A DNA stretch of 8,211 nucleotides from an uncultured Clostridia bacterium (lineage in GTDB: Bacteria > Bacillota > Clostridia > Christensenellales > CAG-138): positions 1 through 8,211 of the forward strand of contig CAMZAY010000039.1 of assembly GCA_947304365.1 (NCBI GenBank). The letters are read 5' to 3'. The notes below the pieces were generated by a model. It saw nothing but the letters and a program-made list of their open reading frames with translations. It did not search any database and was not told the origin of the DNA. This document shows, piece after piece, positions 1 to 6,417 of this stretch. Within the stretch, counting starts at the first letter, position 1; the number at the start of each line of letters is the position of its first letter. A program made the position numbers and the translations under genes.

Positions 1-1945
1 TAACCAGATATCGCCGTTCTCGCATCCCGAGCTTGAAATCGACTCCTCGCTCATAGATAAAGCCGCGGAGGAATGCCGCACCGCGATCGTCGTTATAGGA
101 CGCGCCGCGGGCGAGGACAGGGACAACAAGCCCCTGCCCGGCAGCTGGTACCTCACCGCAGCCGAAAGGAAGCTCCTCGACCGCGTGACGGAGCGCTTCC
201 GCCGCGTTGTCGTGATACTCAATATCGGAAGCCTTATCGACCTTTCGTGGATAAAGGAGTACGGGGATAAGCTCTCCGCCGTGCTGATAGCCTGGCTCGG
301 CGGGCAGGAGAGCGGGAACGCGGTCTGCGACGTGCTTTACGGCGCCGTATCCCCTTCGGGAAGGCTCCCCGCGACCGCCGCAAGGCTTGAGGGTTACCCC
401 GGCGGCGCGTTCGGCATATCGAAAAGAGCTGAATACTCCGAGGGGATATTCATGGGCTGCCGGTATTTCGGCCGGTTTGCGCCCGAAAAAGTCCTCTACC
501 CCTTCCTGCACGGGCTTTCATACACCGGATTCGCATTTGTGCCGCGCTCCGTTTCGCTCGGCGAAGACCGGGGCTCGGCAGTCGTTTCGGTAAAAAACGT
601 CGGCGCGCGCTCCGGAAAGACCGCCGTTCCGATATTCGTATACCCGCCCGAAGGCAGGCTCGAAAAACCGCTCCGCGTGCTCGTTTCTTTCGGGAAGACC
701 GATGTGCTCGAGCCCGGCGCGGAGGAGGTTCTCGACCTCTGCTTCGACAAAAAAAGCCTCGCCTCGTTCGATGAGGAAAGGCATGCGTTCATTCTGGAGG
801 CGGGCGAATACCGCGTTTACGCGGACGAAGCTTATATCGGGAGCGCGATCGTTCCCGAAGAGGAGCTGATCGAAGTCTGCGAACCCATCGTGATCCCGTC
901 CGCCGTGCTGAGGGAAAGGATACTCTCCCGCCTGCCGGAGCCGATCCCCGGCGTCAAGCGCAAGCTCCGCTTCGGCGACGTTCTTTCCGGCGCCGCATCC
1001 GCGGAGGAGTTCGTTTCGTCCCTCTCCGACGAGGAGCTTGCGGATATGACCCGCGGGCACGGCATGATGAATTCCGAGCTCGGACCCGCCGGCAACGCGG
1101 GCGTGTTCGGCGGTGTGACCGAGGCGCTTAAAGCAAAGGGCGTGCCGTCCATTTCCTGCTGCGACGGTCCCGCTGGGCTGAGGATGCAGCGCTTCTCGGC
1201 GCTGATCCCCTGCGGAACGGCGCTCGCCGCGTCCATGAACACGCGGCTTATAGAGGCGCTCCACGCACTGCTCGGTCTTGAGATGGAGCATTTCGGCGTG
1301 GACGTAAGGCTCGCCCCGGGCATGAACCTCATGCGGCACCCACTGTGCGGCAGGAATTTCGAGTATTTTTCGGAGGATCCCGTGCTTTCGGGGCTCACCG
1401 CCGCCGCTTGCGTGAACGGCATACAGAGCGTCGGAAAGGCGGCGTGCCCCAAGCATTTCGCCTGCAACAACCAGGAATTCAAACGGAACGTGAGCGATTC
1501 CGTTGTTTCGGAGCGCGCCCTTCGGGAGCTGTATCTTCGCAATTTCGAGATCTGCATAAAGGCGTCCCGCCCCATGACGGTCATGACTTCCTATAATAAA
1601 GTGAACGGCGTGTGGTCGCACTACAATTACGACCTTGTCGAGACCGTGCTCCGCCGCGAATGGGGCTTCGACGGTCTTGTCATGACCGACTGGTGGATGC
1701 AGAGCGCCCGCTCGCCCCAGTTCAGGGCGCTCCGGGACAACGCCTACCGTGTCCGCGCGGGCGTGGACGTGCTGATGCCCGGCAACAAAAGCCACGTTTC
1801 AAGGCGCTTCATTAAGGAGAAGAGCATCCCCCGCGCCCTCAAAAAGCGCGATGGGCTGACGAGAGCGGAGCTCGAGCAGTCGGCGCTCCGCGTGGTAAGG
1901 CTTGCGGTAAGGCTGAATGGCGGCGGGCCCGGGAAAGTTCAATAA
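1..1945 (+). CDS. Glycoside hydrolase family 3 beta-glucosidase-like enzyme, reversed domain order, 5' partial
   Basis: This protein should hydrolyse terminal beta-linked glucose (or xylose) from oligosaccharides. The frame is open from the first full codon (base 2), so the GTG at 185 is internal and the true start lies upstream; 647 residues are visible. The GH3 C-terminal alpha/beta domain comes first, with IGRAAGEDRDN (about 32-42; the Glu at bases 113-115 fits the GEG-type acid/base motif), GQESGN, PSGRLP and LYPFLHGLSYTGF. A fibronectin III-like domain follows (about 185-275, NVGARSGK). The catalytic TIM barrel is last: DGPAGLR, GRNFEYFSEDP, KHFACNNQE, TSYNKVNG and VMTDWW, whose Asp (bases 1688-1690, visible residue 563) is the expected nucleophile. 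C-domain-first order is known from Ruminococcus albus and Butyrivibrio fibrisolvens GH3 enzymes. Substrate is not determinable from sequence alone. No signal peptide can be judged because the N-terminus is missing. It converges on the methyltransferase gene. Confidence 0.95.
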   Translation, partial: NQISPFSHPELEIDSSLIDKAAEECRTAIVVIGRAAGEDRDNKPLPGSWYLTAAERKLLDRVTERFRRVVVILNIGSLIDLSWIKEYGDKLSAVLIAWLGGQESGNAVCDVLYGAVSPSGRLPATAARLEGYPGGAFGISKRAEYSEGIFMGCRYFGRFAPEKVLYPFLHGLSYTGFAFVPRSVSLGEDRGSAVVSVKNVGARSGKTAVPIFVYPPEGRLEKPLRVLVSFGKTDVLEPGAEEVLDLCFDKKSLASFDEERHAFILEAGEYRVYADEAYIGSAIVPEEELIEVCEPIVIPSAVLRERILSRLPEPIPGVKRKLRFGDVLSGAASAEEFVSSLSDEELADMTRGHGMMNSELGPAGNAGVFGGVTEALKAKGVPSISCCDGPAGLRMQRFSALIPCGTALAASMNTRLIEALHALLGLEMEHFGVDVRLAPGMNLMRHPLCGRNFEYFSEDPVLSGLTAAACVNGIQSVGKAACPKHFACNNQEFKRNVSDSVVSERALRELYLRNFEICIKASRPMTVMTSYNKVNGVWSHYNYDLVETVLRREWGFDGLVMTDWWMQSARSPQFRALRDNAYRVRAGVDVLMPGNKSHVSRRFIKEKSIPRALKKRDGLTRAELEQSALRVVRLAVRLNGGGPGKVQ

Positions 1946-1950
1946 TACCT

Positions 1951-1998
1951 GAAAAAAATAAGCTCTTGGGAGGCGCTTCGTTCCCAAGAGCTTTTATT
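1951..1998. terminator. Bidirectional intrinsic terminator between GH3 gene and methyltransferase gene
   Basis: A perfect 12-bp stem (1960-1971 AAGCTCTTGGGA pairing with 1982-1993 TCCCAAGAGCTT) has a 10-base loop. It is followed on the plus strand by TTTTATTAT and preceded by GAAAAAAAT, which gives a U-tract on the minus strand. It starts 14 bases after the GH3 stop and lies 30 bases beyond the methyltransferase stop, so it can end transcription from both converging genes. Confidence 0.92.
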
Positions 1999-2023
1999 AT
2001 GGAAAGTTCCTTTTAAGCGGCGT

Positions 2024-3211
2024 TCATTCGTTCACGAAGAACCCCTGCGCGAGGTCTTCGTCGACAAGCTCCAGGCTTTCGCCGGGGCGAAGGGTGAGCT
2101 TCTCCCCCGCCTTGACTCTCAACAGATAGTCGGACGCGGTGAACACGCCGTCCTTTATCGTGCCGACCGCCGCGTAGAACGGGCTTGCCTCGAGCGGAAG
2201 CTTCTTCATGGAAAGCACGAGGCAGCCGTCGGACTCCGAAATATCGAAGTACTCGTCCGGCATACGGCACTCGCCGATATCGGCTTCGTCATCAGTTTCG
2301 ACGGCGAGGGGCATGGGCGCGTCGTAAAGCCGCATTTTAAGGCAGCGCTCGATAAGGCGCTTCCTCGTGACGGCGGTCGCCGCCCTGCCGCAGTCGACCG
2401 AAACGAATTTCCTGTTGAGTTTTGCCGCCGTGACAGCGGTGGTCCCGCTGCCGCCGAAGAGGTCGACGACGGTATCCCCCTCGCGCGAGCAGGAGAGTAT
2501 GATCCTCTTCAAAAGCGCCTCGGGCTTCTGGGTGATGAAGCCGGTGCGCTCCGGATCGCGCTGATGGAGATGCTCTATATCGTCCCACACGTCGGAGGGG
2601 TAAACGGGATCGTCCTCAAAATAACGGTATTCCTTGCCGTTCGTCCTTATCGAATAATAGACCCTGCCGGTCTCGTCAACGGCGCGGCGCATGTGGTTGC
2701 GCCTTTCGGGACCGCGCGGCACGCCGACCGCCTTGAGGTCGAAATACGCCTCCTGCGATCTTCTGTACATGAGTATCGTATCGTGCTTCTTCGAAAAGGC
2801 GTTCTTCGCCCTGCCGCCCGATTTATACGCCCAGATTATCTCGTTTGTGAGCCCGTCCTCGCCGAACACCTCGTCGCAGATCATCCTTGCCGCGGCGCTC
2901 ATGCGGTAGTCGATATGCAGGAAGAATGTGCCGTCGTCCTTCAAAAGCTCATACGAAAGGCGCACCGCCTCGCGGATGAGCGCAAGGTATTCGTCCCTCG
3001 GAAGGGAGTCGGTATACGCCGTCTGCTTTTTGCCGCGGCGGAACTCGAACGAACCGCCCGTGCCGAACGGGGGATCGATGTATACGACCCTTGCCGAGCC
3101 GCCGTATTTTGCGATAAGCGCGTCCTTTATGCGGCGGATATCGGCAAAATAGACCGTGCCGTCGCCGCCCATCATATGCAGTTCCGCGCCGCACGCGGTC
3201 CGTTTAAGCAT
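2024..3211 (-). CDS. Beta-class DNA (probably N6-adenine) methyltransferase, orphan
   Basis: This 395-residue protein should transfer a methyl group from S-adenosylmethionine to a base in a specific DNA site (N6_N4_Mtase family, like type III Mod subunits and solitary methylases). Motifs run in beta-class order. Catalytic motif IV is DPPFGTG (46-52). A LLKDDGTFFLHID strand (89-101) and IIWAYKSGG (125-133) follow, then a variable target-recognition region (about 135-225), TQKPEALLKRII (228-239), and SAM-binding motif I, VVDLFGGSGTT (248-258). DPPF favours adenine-N6 over cytosine-N4 methylation by family knowledge; the recognition site cannot be read. A small C-terminal extension of about 90 residues is unassigned. 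The ATG at 3211 is chosen because an AAAGGGGGG ribosome site sits six bases upstream; an in-frame TTG at 3238 has no such site. No restriction endonuclease, specificity subunit or helicase lies beside it in the window. Confidence 0.92.
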   Translation of the reverse strand: MLKRTACGAELHMMGGDGTVYFADIRRIKDALIAKYGGSARVVYIDPPFGTGGSFEFRRGKKQTAYTDSLPRDEYLALIREAVRLSYELLKDDGTFFLHIDYRMSAAARMICDEVFGEDGLTNEIIWAYKSGGRAKNAFSKKHDTILMYRRSQEAYFDLKAVGVPRGPERRNHMRRAVDETGRVYYSIRTNGKEYRYFEDDPVYPSDVWDDIEHLHQRDPERTGFITQKPEALLKRIILSCSREGDTVVDLFGGSGTTAVTAAKLNRKFVSVDCGRAATAVTRKRLIERCLKMRLYDAPMPLAVETDDEADIGECRMPDEYFDISESDGCLVLSMKKLPLEASPFYAAVGTIKDGVFTASDYLLRVKAGEKLTLRPGESLELVDEDLAQGFFVNE

Positions 3212-3217
3212 TTTTGA

Positions 3218-3226
3218 CCCCCCTTT
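3218..3226 (-). promoter_or_regulatory. Ribosome binding site of the methyltransferase gene, containing a G6 run
   Basis: AAAGGGGGG on the minus strand lies six bases upstream of the ATG at 3211. This decides the start against the in-frame TTG further upstream. The site holds an uninterrupted run of six G. Confidence 0.8.
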
Positions 3227-3230
3227 GAAT

Positions 3231-3257
3231 AAAAACAAGCAGGCGAAAAGCCCGCTT
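3231..3257 (-). terminator. Intrinsic terminator at the end of popT, directly before the methyltransferase
   Basis: On the minus strand AAGCGGGC (3257-3250) pairs with GCCTGCTT (3244-3237). This is eight pairs including one G-U, with a TTTTC loop, followed by GTTTTT. The stem begins inside the TAA stop codon of popT and the U-tract ends five bases before the methyltransferase ribosome site. It could be a full terminator or a partial one that sets read-through into the methyltransferase. Confidence 0.82.
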
Positions 3258-4170
3258 ATTCGGATTTATACCTCATGAATTTTTCAGTCGAAAGGCTCAG
3301 TATGCAGCCCCCCGCAAGGAGCGCCGCCCATATGACCGCCTTCCACCATGCGAAACGGAATGTGGGATCGCCCGCAAGCGCGACGACCTCCTGCACGATA
3401 CAGCCGAGCGTGGTCGCGACGACGACGCCGAATATAACGTAATACGCGGGACCGTGGTATTTTTCGATGACCTTCTTGACGAGCAGCAGCGCGGGCACAG
3501 CGACGATCGCCATGCCGAGCACGCCGAAAAGCATATATGGCGCCGTCCCGAAGGACGCCCTTACGCACTCCCAGAAGGGCTTATCAAGCTCCGCCGCGGC
3601 GATAAAGAGCTTGGGCGGAGCGGTGAACACGGCAAGGAAGCTTTCGTAAACGCCGAGGTTCAGCAGTATGAACGATATGCTCACCCCCGGGAGCAGCACG
3701 CCGCACATGATGATCGCGCCGCTTATCATGGCAAGGTACCAGTTGATCGCCCTCTCCGCGCCGGCGTTGGTGACGAGCCCGAGTATTATGAGCCCGAACG
3801 CGAGCACGAAGCCGGGTATAGCCCAGAAGGGATAGCTCTTCTTAAAGCCCTTTTCGTTGCATTCGCGAAGGAGCGCGGGCATCGAGCCGACGACGAGCCC
3901 TATGAAAACGCAGAGCACCGCCGTGCGGAAATCCGTGAAAAGCCAATCCAAAAGGAACATGAATACCAAAAATCCCAGCGCGCCGCCGAGCGCCAGCGGG
4001 AGCAGGAACCTGAAGTTCTTCCCGGGCGCCTTGAAAAAGCCCGTCACCGCGTCGATCGCCGGCTTGTAAAGCCCCATCGAAACGGCGAGGATGCCGCCCG
4101 AAAAGCCCGGCATAATAGCGCCTATGCCTATGACTATTCCCGCTATGAACCTTTTGAAGAATGAATCCAT
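3256..4170 (-). CDS. popT: DUF368 / PopT family polytopic membrane protein (undecaprenyl-phosphate translocase)
   Basis: This 304-residue, strongly hydrophobic protein has about 8-9 likely membrane segments. DUF368 proteins (PopT) have been shown in other bacteria to return undecaprenyl phosphate, the carrier for peptidoglycan and teichoic-acid precursors, across the cytoplasmic membrane; that role is assigned here by family. The family's internal repeat is visible: GIGAIMPGFSGGILAVSMGLY (core PGFSGG, 21-26), then GVLLPGVSISFILLNLGVY (core PGVSIS, 161-166). FIGLVVGSMPAL (89-100) is also typical. The second core reads SIS where SGS is common in the family. The length is normal. The ATG at 4170 has a GGAG site five bases upstream; an open frame continues to 4266 but crosses the promoter, so that start is rejected. 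It is transcribed from its own extended -10 promoter and ends in a terminator overlapping its stop. Confidence 0.9.
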   Translation of the reverse strand: MDSFFKRFIAGIVIGIGAIMPGFSGGILAVSMGLYKPAIDAVTGFFKAPGKNFRFLLPLALGGALGFLVFMFLLDWLFTDFRTAVLCVFIGLVVGSMPALLRECNEKGFKKSYPFWAIPGFVLAFGLIILGLVTNAGAERAINWYLAMISGAIIMCGVLLPGVSISFILLNLGVYESFLAVFTAPPKLFIAAAELDKPFWECVRASFGTAPYMLFGVLGMAIVAVPALLLVKKVIEKYHGPAYYVIFGVVVATTLGCIVQEVVALAGDPTFRFAWWKAVIWAALLAGGCILSLSTEKFMRYKSE

Positions 4171-4171
4171 G

Positions 4172-4179
4172 CCCTCTCC
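4172..4179 (-). promoter_or_regulatory. Ribosome binding site of popT
   Basis: GGAGAGGG on the minus strand has its GGAG core five to eight bases before the ATG at 4170. It supports this start over the longer open frame reaching to 4266. Confidence 0.75.
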
Positions 4180-4207
4180 GCGTGCATATTTATCCACGTT
4201 AAATATT

Positions 4208-4216
4208 ATTATACCA
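4208..4216 (-). promoter_or_regulatory. Extended -10 promoter of popT
   Basis: The minus strand reads TGGTATAAT: a perfect -10 hexamer (4213-4208) with the TG extension (4216-4215). No good -35 box sits at 16-18 bases, which fits an extended -10 promoter. The predicted RNA start is near 4201, giving a leader of roughly 30 bases before the ATG. Confidence 0.8.
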
Positions 4217-4318
4217 CATCCCGCGCCGAAAAGGAATATGCCAAACCTGAAAATGTTCGCCGACAAAAATGCGGAAGACTATCGGTCGTCAGTCCGCCCG
4301 TATCATTCCCGCAGGCTG

Positions 4319-4349
4319 AAAAAAAAAAGCCGTCGGCGCCCCGGCGGCT
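4319..4349 (-). terminator. Intrinsic terminator after the lipoprotein gene
   Basis: On the minus strand AGCCGCCGG (4349-4341) pairs with CCGACGGCT (4336-4328), nine pairs with one G-U and a four-base loop. The T-tract runs through 4319, giving ten consecutive A on the plus strand (4319-4328). It lies 17 bases after the lipoprotein stop. Confidence 0.93.
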
Positions 4350-4365
4350 GTATTCATCGATCCTG

Positions 4366-5403
4366 TTACAGTTTGGCCTTATAGACCTCCACCCCATCGG
4401 CGAAGGTGTACGCAAAATAGAAGCTGCCGTCATCCCCGCAGGCAAAGCTGATCCTTCCGCTGTCGCCCCAGATCCTTTCATCGACCCAGCTGATCGTCGG
4501 CGAGCAGGCCTTGACGAGGTTTCCCGCGCGATCGTATTTCATTATGATCCATTGCGTATGCTCGCCCTCCACCTCAATGGATTCGTCAGCGCTGTACAGA
4601 TCAAGGAAAAGATACGCGCCGTTTTCGTCCCGGCAGATAAACGAAGCCTGATACGGCGTCACGATCGAAATGCCCGTATCCGCGAAACGCCAAAGCTTCC
4701 ATTCATTCACGCTCGATTCGGTCTCGACGAGCTTATCCTCCGCCTTCCATTCCGTGTTATCGACGAGACGGACCTTGAACATGCAGTTCGCGATCGTCTC
4801 CAAAATGTAGACGCCTTCATCATCCGACATGAACAATCCGTGCGGTATCCTGAACAGCGGATAGAGGCCCATGCTTTCTTCGCTTTCGATATCGAACCAG
4901 CCGTGATACGTGACTACCCTTCCGTCCGATACGGCAAAGTCGAGCAGCTTATCCTCCTCCGGCGGATCGTCCTTTATTCGCGAACCTTCGCCAGACGCGA
5001 TATCGTAAACGAACAGCGAACGGAATGAAAGCTCCCCGGGATAGCTGTACGGATCCCTGAAATAAAGCTTGCCGTCCGCGGCATAGAAGCTGACCGGGCC
5101 GCCGTCATAACCCGATCCGGCCGGATCGCGGTATGAATAATGCAGCTCGTTCTCTCCCTCGCCCGGCTTTATCTCCGCGATCTTCTCGGAGCATTCGGAA
5201 AAATCCGTCAATACGATCTTCGGCACGGCGATCTCTTCATTCGGCGCAGGCGAAGCGGACTCCACCGGGCTTTCCGAGGGCTTACCTTCGGGAGTTTCAT
5301 CGACCGCCGCCTTCGGTTTTCGCCCGGCGCAGGCCGTTATTAGGGAAAGCAGCATCAAGGCGGCAATAAGCGCCGCCGCGGATTTGAAGAACGTGCTCTT
5401 CAT
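4366..5403 (-). CDS. Secreted lipoprotein of unknown function, possible beta-propeller-like repeats
   Basis: I do not recognise a named family in this 345-residue protein. It has a clear lipoprotein signal: MKSTFFKS, a hydrophobic stretch (9-23) and a lipobox ending ITAC with Cys25 as the expected lipidated residue. It should therefore be anchored on the outer face of the membrane. A flexible linker rich in Pro, Glu, Ser and Ala follows (about 29-60). The rest (about 62-345) is rich in short strands with repeating elements such as SFYAADGKLYFRDP, LFVYDIASGEG, FAVSDGRVVTYHG, LFMSDDEGVYILE, FICRDENGAYLFLD and SFACGDDGSFYFAYT. This pattern of D-G turns followed by hydrophobic strands suggests a propeller-like fold, but that is inference. 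The ATG at 5403 has AGGAGG four bases upstream. It has its own terminator and appears monocistronic. GC looks lower (53% in one 60-base sample) than in crt (67%). Confidence 0.85.
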   Translation of the reverse strand: MKSTFFKSAAALIAALMLLSLITACAGRKPKAAVDETPEGKPSESPVESASPAPNEEIAVPKIVLTDFSECSEKIAEIKPGEGENELHYSYRDPAGSGYDGGPVSFYAADGKLYFRDPYSYPGELSFRSLFVYDIASGEGSRIKDDPPEEDKLLDFAVSDGRVVTYHGWFDIESEESMGLYPLFRIPHGLFMSDDEGVYILETIANCMFKVRLVDNTEWKAEDKLVETESSVNEWKLWRFADTGISIVTPYQASFICRDENGAYLFLDLYSADESIEVEGEHTQWIIMKYDRAGNLVKACSPTISWVDERIWGDSGRISFACGDDGSFYFAYTFADGVEVYKAKL

Positions 5404-5407
5404 AATA

Positions 5408-5413
5408 CCTCCT
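5408..5413 (-). promoter_or_regulatory. Ribosome binding site of the lipoprotein gene
   Basis: A consensus AGGAGG on the minus strand lies four bases before the ATG at 5403. It fixes the start so that the signal peptide begins MKSTFF; the longer frame to 5439 would put 12 extra residues ahead of the signal. Confidence 0.85.
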
Positions 5414-5437
5414 GAAATAACGCTTGAAAAACAATTC

Positions 5438-5467
5438 ACAATACTCTAACGTAAAAATCATTGTCGT
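5438..5467 (-). promoter_or_regulatory. Weak candidate promoter for the lipoprotein gene
   Basis: ACGACA (5467-5462) and TATTGT (5443-5438) on the minus strand are 18 bases apart, each matching four of six consensus bases. The gene sits just behind the hbd terminator, so some promoter is expected in 5404-5485, but this match is poor. Confidence 0.25.
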
Positions 5468-5480
5468 CTTCGCACTCGCA

Positions 5481-5517
5481 AAAGAAAACGGAGCACATCT
5501 CTGGGCATGCTCCGTTT
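5481..5517 (-). terminator. Intrinsic terminator after hbd
   Basis: On the minus strand AAACGGAGCA (5517-5508) pairs perfectly with TGCTCCGTTT (5495-5486), with a 12-base loop. The run continues as TTTTCTTTT. It starts 10 bases after the hbd stop and closes the crt-hbd operon. Confidence 0.9.
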
Positions 5518-5527
5518 AGTCACATCA

Positions 5528-6370
5528 TCAATACTGATAGAATCCTTTGCCGGTCTTCCTTCCGAGGAGGTTCGCCCTTACCATCTTTTTAAGAAGGGGA
5601 TGCGCCCTGTACTTCGAATCCTTCGTCTCGTTATACAGCGTGTCCATTATGGCGAGCACGACGTCCAAGCCGATCAGATCGCCCAGCGCGAGGGGACCCA
5701 TCGGATGGTTCGCGCCGAGCTTCATGGCGGTATCGATATCCTCGGGGGAAGCGACGCCCTCCGCAGCAAGACCGATCGCCTCGTTTATCATCGGGATCAG
5801 TATGCGGTTGACTACGAAGCCGGGTGCCTCCTTTACCTCTACCGGCGTCTTGCCGATGCTGCCGGCAAGCTCATAGACTGCGTTGAACGTCTCGTCCGAG
5901 GTAGCCATGCCGCGGATGACCTCCACGAGCTTCATAACGGTGGCGGGGTTGAAGAAATGCATGCCGATGCACTTATCCGGACGCCCCGTTGCGGAAGCGA
6001 TCTCCGTGATGGAGATGGAGGACGTGTTGGTGGCGAATATCGTTTCGGGCGGGCAGATGGAATCGAGGTTGCGGAAAACGGTCTTCTTTACCTCCACGCT
6101 CTCGATGATCGCCTCTATGATGAGGTCGGCGTTATGCGCGTTGTCGTAGCGGGTGGTGAACTCGATACCGTTTATCACCGCGTTCATCTGCTCCTCGGTG
6201 ATCTTGCCCTTCTCGACGCGCTTTTTAAGGCCCTTCTCGAGCCTTGCCGCGCTCCTCGCGATGATCTCATCCGTCATGTCGTAAACGGTGACGGGATAGC
6301 CCGCCGTGCAGAATGCCTGCGCGATATCAAGGCCCATCGTTCCCGCGCCTACCACAAAAATGTTCTTCAT
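5528..6370 (-). CDS. hbd: 3-hydroxybutyryl-CoA dehydrogenase
   Basis: This enzyme interconverts acetoacetyl-CoA and 3-hydroxybutyryl-CoA in the cytoplasm, the first reductive step of clostridial butyrate formation. At 280 residues it matches the short bacterial Hbd/PaaH type. The N-terminal Rossmann domain has VVGAGTMG (6-13) and Asp31 at the end of the second strand, which favours NADH over NADPH. The catalytic residues are all in place: Ser117 in TNTSS, His138 in GMHFFNP, Glu150 in KLVEV and Asn188 in PGFVVNR. The C-terminal helical domain includes NHPMGPLALGDLIGLD and ends GRKTGKGFYQY. It ends in two consecutive TGA codons. It lies 47 bases after crt with no promoter seen between them, so the two are read as one operon. 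The ribosome site is weak (GGGAAA four bases before the ATG, or AAAGG at twelve). A role in fatty-acid or amino-acid breakdown is also possible. Confidence 0.95.
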   Translation of the reverse strand: MKNIFVVGAGTMGLDIAQAFCTAGYPVTVYDMTDEIIARSAARLEKGLKKRVEKGKITEEQMNAVINGIEFTTRYDNAHNADLIIEAIIESVEVKKTVFRNLDSICPPETIFATNTSSISITEIASATGRPDKCIGMHFFNPATVMKLVEVIRGMATSDETFNAVYELAGSIGKTPVEVKEAPGFVVNRILIPMINEAIGLAAEGVASPEDIDTAMKLGANHPMGPLALGDLIGLDVVLAIMDTLYNETKDSKYRAHPLLKKMVRANLLGRKTGKGFYQY

Positions 6371-6389
6371 ATTATTTCCCGACCTTTCC

Positions 6390-6404
6390 CGGCTCTGCGA
6401 GCCG
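6390..6404. other. Intercistronic hairpin between crt and hbd
   Basis: CGGCTC, a three-base loop and GAGCCG form a perfect six-pair hairpin in the 47-base gap between the two genes. No T-run follows on the minus strand, so it is not a normal terminator. It could stabilise or mark a processing point in the crt-hbd mRNA, or tune hbd expression. Confidence 0.5.
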
Positions 6405-6417
6405 TAATCATCTTAAT

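Noticed and set aside
185..187. GTG as start of the GH3 protein
   Set aside because: The same frame is open to base 2 and encodes conserved GH3 C-domain motifs upstream of it, so it is internal.
518..1795. Minus-strand open frame of 425 codons inside the GH3 gene
   Set aside because: It lies entirely antisense to a clear GH3 enzyme with conserved motifs, has no recognisable domain, and is expected from GC-rich third codon positions.
3236..3238. In-frame TTG as start of the methyltransferase
   Set aside because: It lies inside the popT terminator and lacks a ribosome site; the ATG at 3211 has a strong one.
3454..4164. Plus-strand open frame opposite popT
   Set aside because: It is highly charged and low in complexity, the expected mirror of a hydrophobic membrane protein gene.
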